From NCBI RefSeq assembly GCF_964204645.1, contig NC_134033.1, positions 15,936,155-16,000,154 on the forward strand: a DNA stretch of 64,000 nt. The letters run 5' to 3'. The notes under the pieces are model-generated. The model saw nothing but the letters and a program-made list of their open reading frames with translations, ran no database searches and had not been told where the DNA came from. This document shows, one piece after another, positions 42,301 to 52,900 of this stretch. The stretch comes from Tubulanus polymorphus. Lineage: Eukaryota > Nemertea > Palaeonemertea > Tubulaniformes > Tubulanidae. Made by a program: the position numbers and the translations under genes. Within the stretch, counting starts at the first letter, position 1. Every line of letters starts with the position of its first letter.

Positions 42301-45149
42301 ACTATGAAATGACTGCTTTATCCGAGAAATGCTTTCTATTTTCTTCTGTGCTGCAACGTTAAAGGCGTACTTACTAATCTTGTATTGAGAACGGGGAATA
42401 ACATGGCGAGCGGCGCGCCGTTCAGCGCGTGCATATGACATCTGAATATAGCAGTAGTGACTCGATTACAAGGAGCGGTCAGTAAAAATATCTGAAACAC
42501 ACATAAAAAAATTTATATATAGGCCTATCAACATCAGTGACTCGATTACAAGGAGCGGTCAGTGAAAAATATATACAACATCAACAACATCAGAATTCGC
42601 TGACCGACCACAGGACCCTGTTCCAGTTGTGAATGAAGATTTGACTCAGAGTTAACTCACGTTGAAAATGAATCGATTTTAACTCAGAGTTAACTCACAA
42701 CTCACAACTGTGGAACTGGCCCCTGTTTAATAACAACATTTAACGGAAAATACGACCATGATTATTTGATTGCTGACAGACAGCGCTGACCGCGCTTTAT
42801 AGTACGGGTAATAAATAAATGATTAGACCAGTGAAGGACAGGACAATTGATTCTACAAAATTAATACTTTCATTTGTGATGTACAGTAAGAACGGGATTG
42901 AATCGAGGATCTACTAATTACAGGGTTCATCAGTGTCTATGACCAACGTCATTTAATGACTTTCAAGGACTTTTACTCTGATTCCAGGACTTAACCGTCA
43001 TGCTTAAGCCAGGAATCCTGGTCATCTTCCAGCCATTCTCTAAATCAGTAGATTTGAAGAGCTGACACAGTGAACTTGTTATCCTGGATCTGCAGATGAT
43101 GACTAATGAACCATGACACATTAAAGGATTCTAGAGCCAATTCCACGATATTCAAGACCTTGAGAATTGACCGATTCCCATTTCAAAACATTCAAGGACT
43201 GCTATAAACCCTGTAGTTACGTACTAGACAGTGTTTGGGGTGACTGCAGCTTTACGCGCATTGCTAATGGTTATGTACCTAACCTAAACATAAGCCCAGA
43301 ATAGCAATTTAGACCCAGTTTATTCTATCCCAATGGTAGTAGAGGCGAGATAGAGATAGGTTAGTGAACTATTCGTACAAATTTCCAATTCCTGTTTAAT
43401 GTCAAATGGTCTACAATGGACGATTTGATGATGTTCAAAACATTGAAGACAGCTGTTAAAACAACTTAAAAGTCAAAAGCTCTTCAGAATATTGATCCAA
43501 AATATTGACATATTTAGATCCAAAGTCCATATGCGATATCTAGTTCTCAGATCTTACACCTGATGATATCTTATCCCTAGCCAGCCGATCATAACCCTAA
43601 TCCTAGGTCAGCTAACCACCGGACACCCATGACATGTAGTAACCCTAGCCAGCCGATCATAACCCTAATCCTAGGTCAGCTAACCACCGGACACCCATGA
43701 CATGCATCCCTAGCTAGCCAATTATAACCCCAAACCCTAGGTCACCTGACCACCGGACACCCATGATATGCATCCCTAGCTGACCAATCATTACCCCAAA
43801 CCCTAGGTCACCTGACCACCTGCCACACGTAATGTAGCCTGCAGGTAAAGTCTAGCTGGCCAATCACAACTCTTTCCCAGGTCACATGATTACTACGGTA
43901 AATCCCTGTAAAATCAGCTGTCAACGCGAAGCGTTTAATTCAACAACTTTTGAGAATTATTGATTTAAAATAATCCACAGTTGAAATCAATCCTGCAATG
44001 ATTGTTTAATACATACAAATAGATTGTGGTTTTCAGACCTTCCACTGATAGGATTCAGGTTACAAAATAAACCAATCATATAAAATCAAACACTAAGAGA
44101 TTAAAAGACTGTTTTAGAATAACTGTTTTTATGCTGTATATATGACCCCGATTCAAAGTAAGTGCCAATTAAACAATACCATTGACAAAGTGTTTTCATA
44201 ATGTGTGTTATCACATGTGTAGTGAGACATTTAGGTATCCTAAAATTCAAAATAGAAGGATGATCTTAATTTTGAGACAATTTTCTGATTTTCCATACTT
44301 TTTCCACACAGTCATAGAGAAAAAACAAAACAAAATTGCCATAGCTTTTCCAGCGCCTGGGGCCAGTTTCGCGAAAAAGTTAAACTCAAATTTTTGGTGT
44401 AATTGCCATCATTGGTTAATTCAAGTTTTCAATGAGGACAACAATTTAAAGTAAACTGATGTTACAAGCTTTAACTTTTTCATGAAACTAAACCCTGCAA
44501 AAACATTCCCATTTTCCAAAACTTTCAAAAACCCTGGATCCAGTTACAAAGTTGTGAGTTAAAATTTTACTCGGAGTTAACTCAGTGAAAATGAACTAAT
44601 CTTAACTCTAACTCAGACCCGGTTCCACAGTTGTGAGTTAGAGTTAACTCTGAGTTAAAGTTAGTTCATTTTCAATGTTTTAACTAAGAGTTAACTCTTA
44701 CTCAGAACTGCGGAACTGGGTCCTGTAGGCTAAATATATTTGAAAATCATTACCTTAAGAGACACGAGTAAAATTCTTACCTGAATCATGCTGAGAATGT
44801 GACACGGATTCAAAACCCAGATCAACTGTTTCGAGGCGAATTTGAATCCGATCTCGACGCCGAACGCCAAACACATCAACATCAGTAAAACGCGTCGCGA
44901 CACAAAGTCACGTTTCGGGGGCTCGGTCGTTTTCGGCAACGTCATAAACCGCAACGCGAACCATATTTCCAACATCGACACGACGACGAACACGACCGTC
45001 TCGACGACGCGATGGGTCATCGACAGGTAATCGACGCAGCCGACCCCGCCGTTACCCGGGAGACTGTAGTCGACGCCCGTGTACGTCCATTCGGTTAGAT
45101 CCTTCCAGTTGTACGTCCAGAACGTCAATCGGCTCCAAAACGACCCCAT
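39377..45149 (-). CDS. TMEM164: TMEM164 acyltransferase-like membrane protein
   Basis: Five exons in phase (44781-45149, 42375-42491, 41512-41590, 40645-40745, 39377-39742) give 343 residues with several hydrophobic segments. Landmarks shared with human TMEM164 (from memory): [11 protein letters not shown] near the N-terminus, [71 protein letters not shown], and [20 protein letters not shown]. The cysteine of NPCH (residue 116 here) aligns with Cys123 of the human protein, proposed as the catalytic cysteine for C20:4 acyl transfer to ether phospholipids, which promotes ferroptosis. The C-terminal tail after about residue 275 (polar, with HDDPTSAA and [10 protein letters not shown]) is longer than, and unlike, the human tail. 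Start ATG is at 45149; a non-coding first exon probably ends near 46080 with its acceptor near 45193. Confidence 0.95.
39830..40600. mobile_element. Foldback element with 71-bp tandem amplification, TMEM164 intron 4
   Basis: cagcggaacctcgttacaac starts at 39830, 39901, 39972, 40043 and (as a variant) 40114: a strict 71-bp period with four nearly identical units. At 40575-40600 the inverse end (ttataacgaggatattccgc) appears, so the array is the multiplied left end of an inverted-terminus element. A compact relative lies at 55811-55947. Confidence 0.75.
42492..44780. repeat. First TMEM164 intron: 66-bp array and palindrome copies
   Basis: 42530-42570 duplicates about 35 bp of the adjoining exon edge (gtgactcgattacaaggagcggtcagt). 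42615-42722 and 44610-44725 are copies of the 'aactgtggaactgg' palindrome family. 43575-43870 is a ~66-bp tandem array. 42730-43560 and 43880-44500 hold no recognisable feature. Confidence 0.65.
43575..43870 (+). repeat. ~66-bp tandem array, about 4 units
   Basis: Units start 'ccctagccagccgatcataa' and contain 'taaccctaatcctaggtcag' and 'accaccggacacccatgaca', spaced 65-68 bp. The unit is recognisably the reverse complement of the 60-bp unit at 2945-3370 (shared order: agcca, taaccctaaccctaggtca, gacca). Confidence 0.75.
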
Positions 45150-46945
45150 TACGACGGAGGGAACTACTCAAACGCGGTCTTTGCAGTCTCTGTGAAAAAC
45201 GAATAAAGAAATCTTAAAGAAAACTTGATGAAAATAAGACATTCGTTGTTAGATTAGCTATAGAACCTAGATGGGCTTAAATTGATCTTTTAAGTCTTGA
45301 AGCCATGACTATAGAACTAGACCCTGGGCCCGGTTGCACAGTTGTGACTTAAGTCCAAAAGTGGTCTTAAATCTTAAGACTGATCTTAAGTCGTTAGATT
45401 GGCTATAGAACCAAGTTCGTCTTAGACTGGTCTGAAGTCTAAGTCATGACTGTGCAACCGACCCCTGGGGCTGGTTCCATAGTCAGGTCTTAGACTTAAG
45501 ACCAGCTTAGTTCTATAGCCAATCTAAAAACTTAAGAGTAGGTCTATTTTGACATTCTGCGAGTCAAAGGCATATCTTAAATGGATCCAGAGAGTGTTGC
45601 AGCTGCGGGTCCACTGTTCTCCTCATCAGTTAGGCCAAGGTTTGACAAACTAGGCCTAAATGAACTTCTATGAACCTCTAAGTCGAACCTTATTCGAGAA
45701 CCTGTACGAAACTAGTTGTTACTCCAAGTCAAACTAAGAACCCGGGTTGTTGGAGGTCCGAGGTCTCCTCACACAACTGAACACTTCTTCGGTTCTTCTG
45801 ACTAATTATCAAAAGTGAAGAAAAATTGGGCCAAAAATTGGGCCATTGTTACCAGGCAGTATAATATTTTCCAGCAAAAGTTCCCCAGCAAAATATGCAA
45901 TTTGTGGAAATCAACTAATTAACTTTAAGCGATTTATGTTAAAACAAGTGTACATTAGGCCCAGTCGGTCGTTTAGGAAAAAAAAGTCAAAATCAAAAAT
46001 CATGTCACTTTAAAACGCCGACAACTTTCAGGCGAACTATAGCAGCAATTAAATAGTAATTTCACATACCTGTGACCTGTTAGTCTCAAACAGAAGAATA
46101 CATTAAAATCCAACCGCTCGAACACGGCGAAAAACTGCGCTGATAATTAATCAACAACGAATTGATTCACACCAGAAAAAAAGAACAAACCCGGGAAGAT
46201 TGTGTCATCGAAGACTAAAACGCGTAACGCGGCCGCGGACTCGATTTTCGAGTCCAGGACCCCGGAAACGATCAGCTTCGGCTGCGAAATAACCTCTACT
46301 ATCGCTTCCGGGTTCTGACAACAAAAAAAGTTTCACACCCAAAATTTTCGTTCAATTTTATTTTTCGTTGCACCGGAATCCGAAGAAAACTTCGAAAGGT
46401 GCGTTAATGGATCGAACAGACATTACATCAATGATTGGGGTCTCAAATCTAGATTAGAAAACGATCTCGTTGTTAGTTTTACTACTCTACCTCTGCTGCT
46501 GAGTCTCTGGTCCATTTTCTTTGATTGTTGAGGAGAGAAATGAAATGAAAGTCAAATTTCTTTTAGGTCTCGTTTTCTAAAGATCAAGTAAAAAGGATGA
46601 TTTATGGGAACACGTTAAACCCTTTCAGTGCTGAATAATTTATACCCAAAAGTGTTGGAGATGATTTGAAAATGTTAAGAAATTCCACCCCCTACCTACT
46701 GCAGGATGGTGGTGTGTTACTATTGGGCATACTGCTATCTAACACACATCTACAATGCAGTGCGGTGTATTGTTAGTTACTAATATTTAACTTTGTTTTG
46801 TCATGCGATGCCATCTTTTAATTGATCAGGCTGCAGAAGTAGCTTTTTCGATCTCCCCAGACCAGTCCAACAATTTAGAATTTTATGAGACAAAATTTTG
46901 AAGATTTATGGAAATCATCATTATTCATGATATTTCAGCGGATTA
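45150..46945. promoter_or_regulatory. Divergent promoter region, TMEM164 (-) and USP gene (+)
   Basis: The start codons are about 1.8 kb apart. A CpG-rich core lies at 46205-46310 (gcgtaacgcggccgcggact and neighbours), flanked by splice signals on both sides: a minus-strand donor near 46079 for TMEM164, and a plus-strand donor (aaag/gtgcgt) near 46398 with an acceptor at 46938 for the protease, implying a non-coding first exon for each. 45240-45475 carries two 'gtcttaagtc' foldbacks and 46620-46825 a truncated piggyBac-like MITE. Confidence 0.5.
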
Positions 46946-49900
46946 ATGGCAAGCGAGGAACCTCTCGACACCGATGCGGTGTCGCCCTCTATTGACGGCG
47001 AACAGGATCAATCGGGATTGGTATATTACGGTCCCGCGTTGCCCGATGGTACTCTACACCCGACCAGCCCGATACACTCCTCGGACTCGTCGCAACCGGT
47101 TACCAGTTCATCTAATAAACATATTAAAGGTATTTATTTTCTCTTAAAACCCTTTAGCTGTGCGTGACGTTATGAAGACGTCAGGCACCTATTGATTAGC
47201 AAACAGTAAAGAAAGAAAGGCATGTGAGACAATTTTTGTATGAATTAAAATCGAAAATGCAATACGCACTGGCTGTGCGAGTGTTCACGCAGTCAAAGAG
47301 TTTAAAACGCTGTGTTCTTCTGTGAACGACTGACTCTCTCTCACTCTGTCAAATGACAGGGTGGCCACTCATATGGAATTCAGGGAAACCAGAGAATTTG
47401 ATTTTCACCTAAAAAGTCATGGAATAGTCGGGGAATTTTATGAAAAAGGTCAAAATCATGGAAAAGTCTGGGAAAACTGTTTTTATGCATGTCAAAAATG
47501 CATGTCTTTTTTTGTCTGAAAATTCGAAATGAAACAAACCATAGTAGACAACTTTGGTCATGGAATTTTTTGGTAAATGTTCAGGGAAAAGTCGGGGAAA
47601 AAATAAAATCAGATAAAAGTGGCTCATGATCGACTCCTCGTTTGACTTGTAGATGCAGCTGCTGTGCCCGGTGTTTGCGGGTTGAATAATCTCGGTAATA
47701 CTTGTTTCATGAACGCCGGATTACAGTGTTTACTCAGCAATTCGACCTTAGTGAACTATTTCCTCGAACGTTACGACGACGACGACTCGGCGGATGACTC
47801 GATGACCTTAACCTCGAGATTCTCGTCGCTGGTGAATAAAATGTGGAGCGGTCAGTTCTCGTGTATTCATCCGCTCTTCTTCAAGGAGATGCTAGCGATT
47901 TATCATCCGCAATTCCGTAATTATCGACAGGTAAGTGATTCCACGGTTTAGGGGTTGGCTCCATCCACAGTCCATGGGTTGGTACCACAGTCAACATGGC
48001 GCTATTTCCACAGTCTAGGGGCTGGCTCCATAATCTATGGGTTGGTTCCGCAGTCTAGGGGCTATAGTTCCACAGTCTAGGGGTTGGTTCCATAGTCAAG
48101 GGGCTAGTTCCGCAGTCTAGGGGCTATAGTTCCACAATCTAGGGGTCGGTTCCATAGTCAAGGGGCTAGTTCCGCAGTCTAGGGGCTATAGTTCCACAAT
48201 CTAGGGGTTGGTTCCATAGTCAAGGGGCTAGTTCCGCAGTCTAGGGGCTGGCTCCATAGTCAAGGGGCTAGTTCAACAGTCTAGGGGCAGGCTCCATAGT
48301 CAAGGGGCTAGTTCAACAGTCTAGGGGCAGGCTCCATAGTCAAGGGGCTAGTTCTGCAGTCTAGGGGCAGGCTCCACCGTCCATGAGTTGGTTCCAGAGT
48401 CTAGAGGCTAGATTCACAGTCAACATGGGACTAGTTCCACAGTCTAGGGGTTGGTTGCACAGTCATGCCTCAATTCCAAAAACGTCTGAGATCTTAAGTC
48501 TTAAGATCTAAAAGATTAGTTATTAGTTTCGTCATAGAACTAAGATTTAAAAAATCTAAGCCTTATCTAGATAGGTATTAGGACCAATCAATCAGAGATT
48601 TTCTGGATGTTAGTTTGCTGGCGGTGATCTAATCTCTCGAGGCTGTTGTTGTATTTACCGATGAATCCGGTATGTTCTAATTTAATAAACGTTTGTTTTT
48701 GCAGCACGACTGTCAGGAATTCCTCGCGCTCGTGCTCGACAGTCTACACGAGGAACTCAACGACAAGAATCACCGCCGCCACGGGGTCGTCGTCGCCGTC
48801 GACAACGTGTCGCGTCGTAACCGAACGGATTACCGCCAGACGACTGACGTCGATAGTTCCGTTACTAGTCACTCAGTGTCGCCGGCGACGCTACCGCCGT
48901 CGGAGGAGGATAGCAACCACTCGACGACGAATCACCGATTCGAATCGTTATTACCGGCCGATGATGCGACGACCGTGCAGTTCGAAAATATTTCGTCGAG
49001 TTTTATTCCGACTTCGGATAAAGTTTCGTCTTCGAGCGCGACGGCCGCCGCCGGGAGACGAACGAACGACGATTCAAAGATCTCTTCATCGTGGTCTCAC
49101 GAGAATCTAGTCAGCTCGGCGACGGCTAGTCGTTTAGAGCCCGATTCGTCGGTCATTACCGCGGCGACCGCCGGTTTATTCGGCAACAATACCGCGGCCG
49201 ATTCGTCTTCGTCGTTGTCGCGGCGACCGCTCAGCCTTCAATCGATCGAAGAGTTCTACATGAAGGAGACTAAAACGAAGAATATCAACATGGCCGCCGG
49301 CTTCGACGGTCTGCTGAACGAGGAAATGAAAACTGACAGCGAGAAGTTCGCGGTGGTCGGACACGAGTCGTCGACCGGCGGTGGCGGCGTCGCCGACGAC
49401 GACGTCAACCTGAACTCGGTCGAATTCGAGACATCGGTCGCGAAATGCGGCTACAAAAAACCGATCGGTTTGAAAGACACGAATTTACTGAACGCGAACG
49501 TGAACTATCGTAAATCGAAGATGATCGACAGTTGCTCCGCGTCGTCGTCGACCTTCGACGCCGGTTCGTCGATAGGTGGCGCTACCGCCGCCGACGGTAA
49601 TATTAACAACGTCAAACGAATGCGCGTCGACGACGAACAGAAAAATGTCAACGTTAAATCAGTTTTACAGGTGAACGTCGACGCTCGACCGGCCGCGGTC
49701 CAGGCAACTGCGGCCAATAACCTCGTCGCGGTCGACACGCCCATCAGTCCGAACCGATTCCTCGTTAATCAACTATCGCCACGGTCGCGGGTCGACGACG
49801 TCGTTCTCAGAGCGGACGGCATTTTCGGCGCGGACGGGGGCATTCCTAAGGCGGACGACGACATTTCTTTTAGAGCGGACGCCGACATTTTCAGAACGGA

Positions 49901-52900
49901 CGACGACATCGTCAGAGCTAATGATAAATGGGAGAAATACGTGGCAAAAAATCATACGATTATCGTCAATACATTCCAGGGACAATTCAAAAGTACGGTA
50001 AGTATTTCAAAATTCCATCGGATTCTATCGAAGTTTGACTCTCAAGTTCGGATTAGTTCAATGTTTCAACTTAAAAGCTCAAATTTTTTACTCGCTGAGA
50101 ACAGTTGGTAAAACTGAATATCAGGATAAATCGAAATCGGAAATTGTAAAATCATAAAATTCAATATCTGATCAGAAATTGTTTTTTCGAATTGATGACG
50201 ACCAAAAAACTCAGAGAATTCTGATTAATGCTATTGACCACGTGTTTCTTTATCAATACGTGATTCATAGAAAATGAATGAATTGTAAGATTTAGACCTA
50301 GAAGTTTCTTTGATACGTTCAGGGAATTCTGTGTAATCTCCTCACGGAAAACTCAGGGTTGGAATGTAGATGACTGATATATTGCGTTGTTGTTATTTGT
50401 AGGTTGTCTGCTCAGTTTGTCAGCACATATCAGTCACATACGAGCCGTTCATGTATCTATCTGTACCTCTACCTCGTGCCATGGAAAAACAAATTCGTAA
50501 GTTCATCACTGATCGCAAGCATTGTTTGTTAGTGTATACAGGACCTGGTTTTATCTTTAACCCGAGGAGCTAACTCAATTCATAATGAATTCAGTTAGCC
50601 TCCGCGTTTAAAATTAGTAAGTCTATATAAAACTGGGCCCAGGGTTCAGGGAAATCAGAGGATTTATGAAGTCAGTAAATTCTGACTCTTCTTGAAGATC
50701 AGAGCATTCCGCGGAGGTTAGATTTTGATGTCTTGTTGTTCTTGCTGGGGACGAGTGACACAAGGAACCTCTTGATAAGAAACAGCTTTCAAAGAGGAGA
50801 TCTTGTGATTTAATAAGGGAATTTGAATTTTTGGTGTCTTATTGTTCTTGCTGGTGATGAGTGACACAAGGAACCTCTTAATAAGAAACAGCTTTCAAAG
50901 AGGAGATCTTGTGATTTAATCAGGGATCTTTTGGTTAAGAGTCAGGACCCAGTTCCACAGTTGTGAGTTAGAGTTAACTCTGAGTAAAAGTTAGTTCATT
51001 TTCAATGAGTTAACTCAGGGTCAAATCTTAACTCCGAATTTTGGAACTGGACCCAGGGGAATATCGGGGAATTTTAGATTTGGTAGCATTAGAAAGCTGT
51101 TTAGATTCCAGTGTGAATTGTTTGTTGTTTTTCAGCTGTGATGTATATTCCATACGGTGCCCGGCAACGACAAAGTCTCAAACCAACTCTTTACTTAGTT
51201 ACAATCAATAAAACTGACCTGGTTTCAAAGATCAAAACTCAACTGCTCAAACTGCTCAACAGCAGCGGCAGCGGCAGCGGCTACAGCTGTGGTGAGGAGA
51301 ACATCATCCTAGCTGAGGTATTCGACAATCATATCTCCAGAATATTGGTAAGCGTAATATTATTGATGTCAGGTTTTATGGGTCTTAGACAGGGCTTGAC
51401 CTGGAAATCTGGTTGAATCAGAAAAATCAGGGAATTTTGATAAACTTTGCAAAAAACCTGGAAAACTCAGGGAATTTGGATAATGCTATTGACAACGTGT
51501 TTCTTTATCAGTTAGTGATGATTTAATGAAAAATGAATGAATTGTAACATTTTAAACCTGAAAATTTCTCTGATTCACTCACTCAGGAGATTTGTTAATG
51601 GCCGGAAAGTGGCCACGCTGCTAGAACCAGTTACAATAACCTTGATATGTACATCAATTGCTGGATTTTAAAACTGGAATTTTCTGATCCAGGGTTTGGG
51701 GGTGTTGATTGTGTGTTTATCAAGGAAAGATCGGGAGTGGTTTATGGGGGGTTGATGTTGTTGATATATTTTCTGTTTATTTCTACGCTGATTTTCAGGA
51801 GGTAAACATGATGGTTCGATACCTAAAACAAAATCGCTCAATTTACGCCTTGGAAATCAGTTCGCCGGTCACCATGACAACGAATCTAACGATACCGTTA
51901 CCGGCGGCGACGTCGGTAGCAGACGGCGAAGACGACGACGCTTCGTCGATTACGGCTAATCCTCCTCGTTCTCCAATAGAGTGGGAGCCGTACGATGACG
52001 ACGAGGAGGTGGGAACTCTGCTGATCGATTCGACGACCGACGACGCGTGTCGAGTAACCACGACAACGGCGGCAGCGACGCGCGTTGCCGCGGACGACGC
52101 ATTAGACGACGACTCGGCGATCAGCAGTTCGACCGACGACGGACGCTCGTACGACGTCTGTTCGTCGACCATCGAACCCAATCCGGACATCCCCTCGCAA
52201 TCCTCCAACGATGAAGTCTCGATTTCGAAACCGTTGTTGATAGCGATCGACGAGGAGCGAGCAGACGGCGACCACGCGGTTGTCGCTATGGATACGACGT
52301 GCGCTCCGTCTCCGGTGCAGTCTCAGTGGAGTTCGTGCGCGATCTGTCTGGAAGAGATGGTCGATTCTGAATTGATGATCCACGTCGAATGCGGAGGGAT
52401 GTTGTGTCACTCTTGTTTACAGGTAAGATATCGAAATCTTTAGAAAAAAATGTATCTTTCTATAGGAAATCTTATACCATCGTTTAATGTCTTTTACAAT
52501 TTGTTTTTATGTTCTTGTATTTCAACATTTTTTAAACAATTATACTATTGTAACCTCTTTATGCAAAGCGCTATGATTATTTTATAGAATAGCCTAATGA
52601 TAATGATCATAATGCTCTTCTAATAATGGTTTGAATAATTCTACTCTTGAGTTCAGGGCTCTTATGATAATGAATTATGAATTTTGTTTATAGATGTCAG
52701 TGAAACATTACGGTGATTCCGCGTATGTTTGCCCCGTCTGCTCAATGAATGTAAATCCTGCTGAAGATTTCGTTCAATTCTCATCGAACAAAGCGGCGCT
52801 AAAAACCAGGTACGACTATGATGTCATAGGGGGATTTATGGAGGCGGCTTTCTTTCCATCTGGGTCTAAAGATCAAGTAACTATTTGACAATTTGATGAT

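Noticed and set aside
48646-49110. An Arg/Thr-rich 154-codon plus frame
   Set aside because: Out-of-frame shadow of the CpG-rich protease exon 48705-49997.
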